Positions 43,078 through 50,754 of a stretch of DNA of 64,000 nucleotides are shown in pieces. Within the stretch, counting starts at the first letter, position 1. Each line of letters begins with the position of its first letter. The DNA comes from Streptomyces sclerotialus (GTDB taxonomy: Bacteria; Actinomycetota; Actinomycetes; Streptomycetales; Streptomycetaceae). The notes under the pieces are model-generated. The model was given only the letters and a program-made list of their open reading frames with translations, was not told the DNA's origin and did not search any database. The stretch covers positions 1,550,001 through 1,614,000 of the forward strand of contig NZ_JBFOHP010000002.1 of NCBI RefSeq assembly GCF_040907265.1, given 5' to 3'. The position numbers were made by a program, and so were the translations under genes.

Positions 43078-44445
43078 ATGCCTGACAGCCCGCTCGCCAC
43101 CACCGTCGCCGCGCTGCAGTCCCGCGCCAGGGCCGAACTGACCGAGCTGGTGGCCTTCAGGTCGGTCGCCGACCCCGAGCAGTTCCCGAAGAGCGAGTGC
43201 GAGGCGGCGGCCCGGTGGATAACGGGTGCGCTGCGGGCCGAGGGCTTCGAGGACGTGGCGGTACTGGAGACGCCGGACGGCACCGAGTCCGTGTACGGCT
43301 TCCTGCCCGGCCCGGCCGGCGCCCCCACCGTTCTGCTGTACGCGCACTACGACGTGCAGCCGCCGCTGGACGAGAGCGCCTGGCTGAGCCCGCCGTTCGA
43401 GCTGACCGAGCGCGACGGCCGCTGGTACGGCCGCGGCACCGCCGACTGCAAGGGCGGGCTGATCATGCACCTGACGGCGCTGCGCGCGCTCAAGGAGCAC
43501 GGCGGCGTACCGGTCAATGTGAAGGTGATCGTCGAGGGCTCGGAGGAGCAGGGCACCGGCGGACTGGAGCGGTACGCCGAGGCCCATCCCGACCTGCTCA
43601 CCGCCGATGCCATCGTGATCGGCGACACCGGCAACTTCCGCGTCGGCCTGCCGACCGTCACCGCGTCGCTGCGCGGCATGGCGATGCTCCGCGTGCAGGT
43701 GGACACGCTGGCGGGCAACCTGCACTCGGGGCAGTTCGGCGGTGCCGCGCCCGACGCGCTCGCCGCGCTGATCCGCATCCTGGACTCGCTCCGCGCCGAG
43801 GACGGTTCGACGACGGTAGACGGGCTGACGGCGGACGGCACGTGGGACGGCCTGCAGTACGACGAGGACGAGTTCCGCAACGACGCCAAGGTGCTGGACG
43901 GCGTGGAGCTGATCGGTTCCGGCAGTGTCGCGGACCGCATCTGGGCCCGGCCGGCCGTCACCGTCATCGGCATCGACTGCCCGCCGGTCGTCGGCGCCAC
44001 CCCGTCCGTACAGGCGAGCGCGCGGGCGCAGATCAGCCTGCGGGTGCCGCCGGGCCAGGACGCGGCCGAGGCCGCCAAGCTGCTGACCGCGCACCTGGAG
44101 TCGGCCGCGCCGTGGGGGGCCCGCGTGACGGTGGAGCAGGTCGGCCAGGGCCAGCCGTTCAGCGCTGACCTGACCAGTCCGGCGTACGAGTCGATGGCGG
44201 CGGCGCTGCGTGAGGCGTACGACGGCACGGAGATGCAGTCGGCCGGCATGGGCGGCTCCATCCCGCTGTGCAACACGCTCGGCGCGCTGTACCCGGAGGC
44301 GGAGATCCTGCTGATCGGGCTCAGCGAGCCGGAGGCACAGATCCACGCGGTGAACGAGAGCGTGTCCCCGGAGGAACTGGAGCGGCTGTCGCTGGCGGAG
44401 GCCCTGTTCCTGCAGAAGTACGCGGGGAGCAAGGCGGGCGCGTAG
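43078..44445 (+). CDS. M20-family dipeptidase
   Basis: 455 residues. The metal-binding motifs are LLYAHYDVQPP (His and Asp), WYGRGTADCKGGL (bridging Asp), VIVEGSEEQGTGGL (catalytic Glu pair) and a late His in AQIHAVNESV. The lid/dimerisation domain includes LRGMAMLRVQVDT and LHSGQFGG. It would hydrolyse dipeptides in the cytoplasm with two Zn or Mn ions. The ATG at 43078 follows AGAAGGAG. It converges on the NUDIX fusion gene with a terminator between. Confidence 0.93.
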   Translation: MPDSPLATTVAALQSRARAELTELVAFRSVADPEQFPKSECEAAARWITGALRAEGFEDVAVLETPDGTESVYGFLPGPAGAPTVLLYAHYDVQPPLDESAWLSPPFELTERDGRWYGRGTADCKGGLIMHLTALRALKEHGGVPVNVKVIVEGSEEQGTGGLERYAEAHPDLLTADAIVIGDTGNFRVGLPTVTASLRGMAMLRVQVDTLAGNLHSGQFGGAAPDALAALIRILDSLRAEDGSTTVDGLTADGTWDGLQYDEDEFRNDAKVLDGVELIGSGSVADRIWARPAVTVIGIDCPPVVGATPSVQASARAQISLRVPPGQDAAEAAKLLTAHLESAAPWGARVTVEQVGQGQPFSADLTSPAYESMAAALREAYDGTEMQSAGMGGSIPLCNTLGALYPEAEILLIGLSEPEAQIHAVNESVSPEELERLSLAEALFLQKYAGSKAGA

Positions 44446-44460
44446 CGGTACCGGGCACCG

Positions 44461-44488
44461 CGGGGTGGGGCGGGTTCGCCTCACCCCG
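44461..44488. terminator. Hairpin between convergent dipeptidase and NUDIX-fusion genes
   Basis: CGGGGTG and GGCG (44461-44472) pair with CGCC and CACCCCG (44477-44488), one G-U pair included, around a GGTT loop. It lies 16 bases past the dipeptidase stop and before the stop of the opposite gene at 44514. Confidence 0.7.
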
Positions 44489-44513
44489 AGTGCCGTCGGG
44501 TGAGCACCGCTCC

Positions 44514-45668
44514 TCACCCCACCGGAACGCCCGCCTCCAGGTTCAGCGTCCGGCCCTGTGCGCGGGCGCGCAGGGCCCACCGGAGGCGGTTCCAGCGCAC
44601 CGGCGGCAGCATCGACTCCGCCTCGTCCTCCGTGACGAACCGCCAGTCGCGCAGCTCCGAACCCGGCAGCAGCAGATCCCGTATCTGCTCCTGGGGCAGC
44701 CGCCCGCCGTCGAACAGGAGCCGCAGCCCGCCGAATCCGGGCGGCACCGGCGCCTCCCAGTCCAGCACCAGCAGACGCGGCATCGTGGGGAGCCGGATGC
44801 CCAGCTCCTCGGCCACTTCCCGTACCCCGGCCCGGGCCGGCGGCTCGCCCGCTTCCACGACCCCGCCGGGAAACTCCCAGCCGGGTTTGTACGTCGGGTC
44901 CACCAGCAGTACCCGGTCCTCCTCGTCGAAGAGCAGTACGCCGGCGGCCAGGGTCTCGGCGGTCGGTTCGGGCGTCTGCACGATGTCGCAGGCGCCGCCG
45001 CCGTTCCGCACCGCCTCGGCGATGCGCTCGGCGGTCTGCCGCGGCCCGATCGCTGAGGTGTCGATGACGTGCGCGTCTCCGCGGAGCCAGCCCAGCGCCT
45101 GCTGGTAGGGCTCCAGGTGCTCGAGGCTCCAGGCACGGGTACGGACGGCCGCGGCGAGGTCCGGGACGGCCGCACGGGGGCCCTCCCCCGGCAGCCCGGC
45201 ACCGGACGCCCCGTCCGGCCCGCCGGGCCCCTCCGGTCTGTTCGCGCCGCCGGGCCCGCTCCCGCTCGGGCCGTTCCGTTCGGTCCCTGCCGCCTCCCGG
45301 GCAGCGATCCGCTCCCGGAGGATCGTTTCCTCCGCGTGCAGCAGGACATGGCGTACCGGGATACGGCGCGAGGCGAGGCCACCGAAGATCTCGTCGCGGT
45401 ACTCCTGCCGCAACAGCGTCATCGGCGTGATCAGCGGACCCGGTACCTCCGTGAGCAGCGCGGCGGCCGCGTCGACGACGAGTCGGCGCCAGGACGGCAG
45501 GTCCTGGTAGTCGTCGACGTCATCCAGCCGCTTGGCCGGGAGCATCTCCTTCAGCCCGTGCCCGACCAGCTCGGGGTCGTAGAGCGTGCTCCCGGGGAGC
45601 AGGTCCAAGAGTTCCTGTGCCGCGGTGGTCTTGCCCGCACCGAACGCGCCGTTCAGCCAGACGATCAC
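44514..45668 (-). CDS. P-loop kinase-NUDIX hydrolase fusion protein
   Basis: 384 residues. The N-terminal P-loop domain (about 1-225) has NGAFGAGKTTAAQEL (Walker A, about residue 7) and a kinase-like fold (ITPMTLLRQEYRDEIF; LLHAEETILRERIAAREAA). A Gly/Pro-rich insert (about 128-165: GPSGSGPGG, RPEGPGGPDG) interrupts it. The C-terminal NUDIX domain has FPGGVVEAGEPPARAGVREV, then AEELGI (about residues 268-292), the catalytic box. Such fusions may couple phosphorylation and diphosphate cleavage of a metabolite. The GTG start follows GAGGGGG. The substrate is unknown. Confidence 0.85.
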   Translation of the reverse strand: MIVWLNGAFGAGKTTAAQELLDLLPGSTLYDPELVGHGLKEMLPAKRLDDVDDYQDLPSWRRLVVDAAAALLTEVPGPLITPMTLLRQEYRDEIFGGLASRRIPVRHVLLHAEETILRERIAAREAAGTERNGPSGSGPGGANRPEGPGGPDGASGAGLPGEGPRAAVPDLAAAVRTRAWSLEHLEPYQQALGWLRGDAHVIDTSAIGPRQTAERIAEAVRNGGGACDIVQTPEPTAETLAAGVLLFDEEDRVLLVDPTYKPGWEFPGGVVEAGEPPARAGVREVAEELGIRLPTMPRLLVLDWEAPVPPGFGGLRLLFDGGRLPQEQIRDLLLPGSELRDWRFVTEDEAESMLPPVRWNRLRWALRARAQGRTLNLEAGVPVG

Positions 45669-46040
45669 GGTTCCCCCTCATCCCTAGACCCCTGTGAGTT
45701 GCCCGCAACACCCTGCCACGGAAACGCGCCACGGACGGCGGCTACGGCGCGGTCGTCCCGGCGCCGTCAACCGCTCGCGACCGCGGTCACCGCCTGGTAC
45801 CGGCGTCCCGCCCCGGCCCGGCCCACGGCGCAAACCCGCCCATTGCCTCCCATCCCGCCAAGCCGGATCGTTCCGGCTCCCGCCATCTCCCCACCGTCCC
45901 TCCTGCGTGCCCCCGCTCCCCGTCCCCGGTGTGCTCATACGTGTGCCAAAGTCAGCCCCCACCGGGGCCACACCCCGGCCGAGGCAGCCTCCCGACAGCA
46001 GCGACCCCGCGCCCGATGCAGGACGAGAGGAACCAGTGCG
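45669..46040. other. Intergenic region without a supported gene
   Basis: 372 bases, C-rich on the plus strand and poor in codon bias in every frame. I see no RNA gene or clear promoter beyond a GACGAGAGGAACC ribosome-binding-like stretch near 46021. Confidence 0.6.
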
Positions 46041-46346
46041 ATGGACCCGAAAGCCTTTCGCCTCGGGTATGCGGCCCAGCTCGGCGAGGCCGCCGTGGAC
46101 GGCCGGCCGGCGACGGCCACCGACCTCGGTCCGCCGGAGGCGGACGCCGGCGACGACCTTCCGGCGCTGGTCCGGAAGGCCCGCCGGGCCGGCAGCGGCA
46201 CCACCGTCCGCCGCGCATTCATCGACAAGACAGCGGACGGTTTCACCGGCGCCCGCAACACGCCCCGCTCTCAGGGGCGTGCGGCGCGGGAGGTCACGCG
46301 TTCCACGGCAGGGGACATGCCCGTGGGTTTGAAGATGCCCTTGTAG
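46041..46346 (+). CDS. Hypothetical protein, possibly a degraded gene
   Basis: 101 residues: MDPKAFRLGYAAQLGEAAVD, then LPALVRKARRAGSGTTVRRAFIDK and GFTGARN. Codon bias is coding-like up to about residue 74. The last 27 residues are the antisense of the convergent holin-like gene, so the original 3' end has probably been lost. A GAGAGGAACC lies 10 bases before the ATG. I do not recognise the family; phage or mobile-element origin is possible given the neighbour. Membrane segments are absent. Confidence 0.4.
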   Translation: MDPKAFRLGYAAQLGEAAVDGRPATATDLGPPEADAGDDLPALVRKARRAGSGTTVRRAFIDKTADGFTGARNTPRSQGRAAREVTRSTAGDMPVGLKMPL

Positions 46347-46564
46347 GCGCTGATGGCGGAGACGGAGGCGAGGAGAATGCTGGTGATGATGTCCTGGCCT
46401 GCGAAGTCGCCGGCGAAGTAGGCCGTGCCGAGGCCGACGAGGACGGAGACGGCCACCTGTACGGCGGCGCGGGCGGTGCTGCTCCAGTGGGGCTGGTTGA
46501 TGACGGAGATCAGGAGGGGGGAGGCGAATCCGACGATCAGGGCCCACATTTGCGCGTTCGTCAT
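46271..46564 (-). CDS. Phage holin-like small membrane protein
   Basis: 97 residues with three hydrophobic segments (about 6-22, 31-50 and 56-75). MTNAQMWALIVGFASPLLIS, then NQPHWSSTARAAVQVAVSVLVG, resembles holins of actinophages and their chromosomal relatives, ending with the segment YKGIFKPTGMSPAVE. It may form membrane pores at lysis if phage-derived, but no lysin or other phage gene is near. No ribosome-binding site is visible before the ATG. It overlaps the convergent hypothetical gene by 76 bases. Confidence 0.6.
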   Translation of the reverse strand: MTNAQMWALIVGFASPLLISVINQPHWSSTARAAVQVAVSVLVGLGTAYFAGDFAGQDIITSILLASVSAISAYKGIFKPTGMSPAVERVTSRAARP

Positions 46565-46638
46565 GGGGGCAGCGTCGGGGCGGGCGGGGGAAGCGGCAAG
46601 AGGGCCGGGCGTGCGCTGTGGAGCGGGGGCCGGGCGAG

Positions 46639-48276
46639 TCAGCAGGTGGGCAGGCCCGGTACCGGCCGGTCGTTGTCGCCGCCCTTGAGGTAGACGAGGC
46701 TGACGTAGACCCCGGTGTTGCCGCTGTCGTCGTCGGTTCTGGCCCACCAGACGTTGGTCCACCGGCCGTAGGTCTCGCGGCGGTCCAGGTCGGCCTGGCA
46801 GTAGAAGTAGTTGGTGCCGGCTTCCAGCGTGCCGACCCGTTCGAAGTCCTCCGTGTAGGAGTCGGCGGCGCGCCAGACCTCGCAGTGGTACTTGCCGCCC
46901 GCGGCGGAGGTGCAGGAAGGGGCGGCGGACGCGGACGACGAGGGGGACGAGGGGGACGACGGCGGCCGGGAAGGGGCCGTGGACGAGGCCGGCGGCGAGG
47001 CTTCAGCGTCCGGGACCGCGGCGTCCGGGACTTCGGCATCCGGGGTCACGGCCGGAGTGCTGGACGCGTGCGCGGTGGGGGTGCGGGTGCTGCGCTCCCC
47101 CTGGCCGAGCAGTGCGTACGCCACGCCACTCGCCATCAGCGTCACAGCGGCCACCGCGGCGACGAGCCGCACCCGCCGGCGGTCGCGGCCGCCCACCGGG
47201 CCCGGAGGGGGAAGAGGGGCGGGGACCGGGCCCGGGTCCGGCGGGGGGCCGAAACCCGGCGGCGGGGCGCTCCCGGCCGCCCGTACGTCGCGTTCGGTCG
47301 GTGAGCGGAACGCGCCCGCGACGGCCGGGGCGCGCCCTTCCGCCACCGCCCGCAGCATGTCGCGGGCCTGCCCGGCCGACGGACGCGCGGCCGGGTCCTT
47401 GGTCATCAGGGCGAGCAGCACCGGCGCCAGGGGGCCGGCGCGCCGCGGTTCGGGGAGGGGTTCGGAGACGATCGCGGTGAGCGTCGACCACACCGACGTA
47501 CGGCGGAAGGGGGCGGCGCCCTCCACCGCCGCGTACAGCGTCATGCCCAGGGACCAGATGTCGGAGGCGGGCCCCGGGGCCTGGCCCTGGGCACGTTCGG
47601 GCGGCAGGTAGTCGAGCGAGCCGACGAGTTCACCGCTTCGGGTGAGGTGGGTACGCGCGCCGTCGTCCGGGGCCTGGATGCTGGCGATGCCGAAGTCAGT
47701 GATCACGACGCGGCCGTCGGGGCCGAGCAGGACGTTGCCGGGCTTGACGTCCCGGTGCAGTACGCCGGCCCGGTGCGCCGCGTCGAGCGCGTCCAGCACC
47801 TGGGCGCCGATGCCGGCGGTCTCCCGCGGGTCCAGCGGGCCCCGCCGCTCCATCACGTCGTCCAGGGAGGGGCCGTCGACGAGTTCCATGACGATGACGG
47901 GCCGGCCGGACTCGTCGATCACGTCATGGACGGTGATCACACCGGCGTGCCGGATACGGGCGGCGGCGCGCGCCTCGCGTTGCATACGGGTGCGCAGGTC
48001 GGCCAGTTCGGCGGCGGAGGCGTCGGTGAAGGCGCGCAGCACCTTGACCGCGACCTCGCGGCCCAGCACCTCGTCGACCGCTCGGCAGACCACGCCCATG
48101 CCGCCGCGGCCGAGCGTGCCGGTGACGCGGTACCGGCCGGCCAGCAGCCGCCCGGTCGGATCCGTGCCGGAGCTCCCGCCCCGGCGGTGCTCCCCGGTCT
48201 CCGCACCGCGCCCGGAAGGGTCGCCACGGCCCGATGGCTCGTGCTCTCCCGGTGACCCGTACTCCCCCGTAGACAC
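46639..48276 (-). CDS. Membrane-anchored serine/threonine protein kinase (PASTA-less)
   Basis: 545 residues. The kinase domain (about 48-300) shows GRYRVTGTLGRGGMGVV (P-loop), EVAVKVLR (Lys), GVLHRDVKPGNVLLGPDGRVV (catalytic loop) and ITDFGIA (DFG). A Pro-rich juxtamembrane part leads to a transmembrane helix (about 370-388) and a Ser/Pro/Ala-rich outer linker. The C-terminal extracellular domain (about 455-545) is small, Cys-bearing (CTSAAGGKYHCEVWRA, then YFYCQADLDR and a final C), and does not look like PASTA repeats. The ligand it senses is unknown. The GTG at 48276 follows GAGGGGA. Confidence 0.92.
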   Translation of the reverse strand: MSTGEYGSPGEHEPSGRGDPSGRGAETGEHRRGGSSGTDPTGRLLAGRYRVTGTLGRGGMGVVCRAVDEVLGREVAVKVLRAFTDASAAELADLRTRMQREARAAARIRHAGVITVHDVIDESGRPVIVMELVDGPSLDDVMERRGPLDPRETAGIGAQVLDALDAAHRAGVLHRDVKPGNVLLGPDGRVVITDFGIASIQAPDDGARTHLTRSGELVGSLDYLPPERAQGQAPGPASDIWSLGMTLYAAVEGAAPFRRTSVWSTLTAIVSEPLPEPRRAGPLAPVLLALMTKDPAARPSAGQARDMLRAVAEGRAPAVAGAFRSPTERDVRAAGSAPPPGFGPPPDPGPVPAPLPPPGPVGGRDRRRVRLVAAVAAVTLMASGVAYALLGQGERSTRTPTAHASSTPAVTPDAEVPDAAVPDAEASPPASSTAPSRPPSSPSSPSSSASAAPSCTSAAGGKYHCEVWRAADSYTEDFERVGTLEAGTNYFYCQADLDRRETYGRWTNVWWARTDDDSGNTGVYVSLVYLKGGDNDRPVPGLPTC

Positions 48277-48416
48277 CTGTCCGTTCCCCTCGTCCCGCGC
48301 GAGCGTGGTGGCGGGAGACAGACTAGGGGGCGCAGCGGCGCACGAGGCGGCACACCGTCACGGCGCGGGAGCCCCCGGACGACGGTCCGCCGTCGCCTCC
48401 CGGGCCCCGGCCGCCC

Positions 48417-49373
48417 TCACGCCGAGGACCCCGCCAGCATGTCCGCCCGGTACTGCTGGGCGGCGGCCGCGGCGCCCACGACGCCGGCGTCGGTGCCCAT
48501 CTGGGCCGGTACGACGGTGATGTCGCGGGCGAAGGAGAGGGTGGCGTACTCGCGCAGGGTGCGGCGGAGCGGGGTGAAGAGGATGTCGCCGGCGCCTGCG
48601 ACTCCGCCGCCGATCACCGCGATCTCGATCTCGACCAAGGTGGCGGTGGCGGCTATGCCTGCCGCCAAGGCCTGGGCCGCGCGCGCGAAGGAGCGGAGCG
48701 CCACGGCGTTCCCGGCGCGCGCTGACGCGGCGACCGCGGCCGCGGTGGCGTCGCCGTCCGGGCCGGGCCGCCAGCCTTCCGCGAGGGCGCGGCGGGCGAT
48801 GTTCGGGCCGCTGGCGATGCGTTCGACGCAGCCGCGTCCGCCGCAGGGACACGGGTCGCCGTCGAGGTCGACGCTGATGTGACCGATGTGGCCGGCGTTA
48901 CCGGTGGGTCCCGGGTGCGGGCGGCCGTTCAGGACGAGGCCGCCGCCGACGCCGGTGGAGACGACCATGCACAGGGCGTTGCGGTGGCCGCGTGCCGCAC
49001 CCTGCCAGTGCTCGGCCGCCGTCATGGCGACGCCGTCGCCGACCAGGACGACGGGGAGGCCGCCGGTCCGCTCGCGTACGCCCGCGACCAGCGGGAAGTC
49101 GCGCCAGCCGGGGATGTTGACCGGGCTGACGGTGCCGGCCTGGGCGTCGACGGGACCGGCGCTGCCGATGCCGACGACCGAGGTGCGGGACCACTCGGGC
49201 GCCGCGGTCAGCTCGTCGAGCACCGCGGCCACCGCGCGCATCACGGCGGCGCCGTCCTCCTGGGCGGGGGTGGGCCGGGTGGCGCGTACGAGCAGTCGGC
49301 CCCGGTCGTCCACCAGCGCCCCGGCGATCTTCGTGCCGCCGATGTCCAGAGCTGCGTTGAGGTCGGTCTGCAT
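48417..49373 (-). CDS. ROK-family sugar kinase (glucokinase-like)
   Basis: 318 residues. NAALDIGGTKIAGALVD is the phosphate-binding start, VSTGVGGGLVLNG the ROK signature, and GDPCPCGGRGCVERIASGP holds the zinc motif CXCGXXGCXE. GHIGHISVD contributes the catalytic region. The protein lacks the HTH of ROK repressors, so it is a kinase for glucose or a related hexose. It is divergent from a LacI-type regulator with a palindromic operator between, suggesting that regulator controls it. The ATG at 49373 follows AGGAGA; the frame is open further upstream. Confidence 0.9.
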   Translation of the reverse strand: MQTDLNAALDIGGTKIAGALVDDRGRLLVRATRPTPAQEDGAAVMRAVAAVLDELTAAPEWSRTSVVGIGSAGPVDAQAGTVSPVNIPGWRDFPLVAGVRERTGGLPVVLVGDGVAMTAAEHWQGAARGHRNALCMVVSTGVGGGLVLNGRPHPGPTGNAGHIGHISVDLDGDPCPCGGRGCVERIASGPNIARRALAEGWRPGPDGDATAAAVAASARAGNAVALRSFARAAQALAAGIAATATLVEIEIAVIGGGVAGAGDILFTPLRRTLREYATLSFARDITVVPAQMGTDAGVVGAAAAAQQYRADMLAGSSA

Positions 49374-49449
49374 CGGCGTGGAATCTCCTGGTCGGCGGGC
49401 GGCCCGGGGCGGACGCCCCGGCGTGCAGACCGCAAGTCTGACCACAATT

Positions 49450-49461
49450 GACAACGTTGTC
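49450..49461. promoter_or_regulatory. LacI-type palindromic operator
   Basis: GACAACGTTGTC is a perfect 12-bp palindrome with the central CG typical of LacI/GalR operators, inside TTGACAACGTTGTCCA. A diverged half-site (GGCGTTGTGC) follows within 15 bases. It lies between the ROK kinase start (49373) and the LacI start (49533), so it probably controls both. Confidence 0.7.
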
Positions 49462-49532
49462 CAGACGGCGTTGTGCAGACGTTATGCTCTACGCCACACC
49501 GCCGCACCCGACAGAACCAGGATCACCGCACC

Positions 49533-50564
49533 GTGACCGACATTGCCCGGAGCACCAGCCGCTACGGCACCCGGCCCACGATGAAGGACGTCGCCGCGCG
49601 CGCCGGCGTCGGCCTCAAGACGGTCTCCCGCGTGGTGAACGGCGAGCCGGGCGTCACCCCTGACACCGAGCGGCGCGTGCAGGAGGCCATCACCGCGCTC
49701 GGCTTCCGCCGCAACGACTCGGCACGTGTGCTGCGCAAGGGCCGTACGGCCAGCATCGGACTGGTGCTGGAGGACCTCGCCGACCCGTTCTACGGGCCGC
49801 TGAACCGCGCCGTCGAGGAGGTGGCGCGCGACCACGGCGCGCTGCTGATCAACGGTTCCAGCGCCGAGGACCCGGCCCGCGAGCAGGAGCTGGTGCTCGC
49901 GCTGTGCGCCCGCCGGGTGGACGGACTGGTGATCATCCCGGCGGGCGACGACCACCGCTACCTCGAACCGGAGATAGCCGCCGGGGTCGCCACGGTCTTC
50001 GTGGACCGGCCGGCCGGGGAGATCGAAGCGGACGCGGTGCTCTCCGACAGCTTCGGGGGCGCGCGGGACGCGGTGGCCCACCTGATCGCGCACGGCCACC
50101 GCCGGATCGGCTTCATCGGCGACCAGCCGCGCATCCACACCGCCACGGAGCGGCTGCGCGGCTACCGCACGGCGATGGCGGCGGCGGGGCTGCCGGTCGA
50201 CGAGGCGTGGGTGGCGCTGGGATCCACCGCGCCGGAGCGGGTACGGGAGGCGGCCGAGGCGATGCTCGCCGGTCCGGAACCGGTCACCGCGCTCTTCTCG
50301 GGCAACAACCGCGTCACCGTCACCGCCGTACGCGTCCTCGCGGGCCACCCGCGCCCGGTCGCCCTGGTCGGCTTCGACGACTTCGAGCTGGCCGATCTGA
50401 TCACTCCCGGCATCACGGTCGTCGCCCAGGACGCGGCCCTGCTGGGCCGCACCGCCGCGACCCTGCTCTTCCGCCGCCTGGACGGCGCCGAGGAGCCGCC
50501 GCAGCAGCGGGTCATCCCCACCCGGCTGATCCCCCGCGGCTCGGGTGAACTCCCGCCTGCCTGA
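49533..50564 (+). CDS. LacI-family transcriptional regulator
   Basis: 343 residues from a GTG at 49533 (AGGATCACC upstream); MKDVAARAGV begins 16 residues in. The HTH is TMKDVAARAGVGLKTVSRVV, then NGEPGVT hinge helix; the periplasmic-binding-protein-like sensor runs from IGLVLEDLADPFYGPL to PVALVGFDDFELADLITPGI. A frame extends upstream to 49473. It probably represses the divergent sugar kinase in the absence of its ligand through the palindrome at 49450-49461. Confidence 0.9.
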   Translation: MTDIARSTSRYGTRPTMKDVAARAGVGLKTVSRVVNGEPGVTPDTERRVQEAITALGFRRNDSARVLRKGRTASIGLVLEDLADPFYGPLNRAVEEVARDHGALLINGSSAEDPAREQELVLALCARRVDGLVIIPAGDDHRYLEPEIAAGVATVFVDRPAGEIEADAVLSDSFGGARDAVAHLIAHGHRRIGFIGDQPRIHTATERLRGYRTAMAAAGLPVDEAWVALGSTAPERVREAAEAMLAGPEPVTALFSGNNRVTVTAVRVLAGHPRPVALVGFDDFELADLITPGITVVAQDAALLGRTAATLLFRRLDGAEEPPQQRVIPTRLIPRGSGELPPA

Positions 50565-50655
50565 CTCCTTTTCCCCTCCCCCTCCCCGGCACCGTCGCCC
50601 TACCCTCTTCACGACAGCCTCCATCCCCTCATAGACCCCAGAACACCCTGTGGAA

Positions 50656-50669
50656 TACCCCCGGGGGTA
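50656..50669. promoter_or_regulatory. CsoR/CstR-like operator, site 1
   Basis: TACCCCCGGGGGTA, a perfect palindrome of the type bound by CsoR-family copper or persulfide repressors (half-site TACCC..GGGTA). It lies just upstream of a TATGGT -10-like hexamer at 50677, overlapping the position of the -35 box, as expected for repression. Confidence 0.7.
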
Positions 50670-50691
50670 CCGCTGTTATGGTGGGTACCGA

Positions 50692-50705
50692 TACCCCCGG
50701 GGGTA
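50692..50705. promoter_or_regulatory. CsoR/CstR-like operator, site 2
   Basis: The same 14-bp palindrome TACCCCCGGGGGTA, 36 bases centre-to-centre from site 1 and around or just after the expected transcription start. Two identical sites suggest cooperative binding by a tetrameric regulator. The regulator gene is not in the window. Confidence 0.7.
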
Positions 50706-50754
50706 AATGAACGTGGGGTACACGTTTCTCTACACAGAGGAAAGGGGCGCTGCC

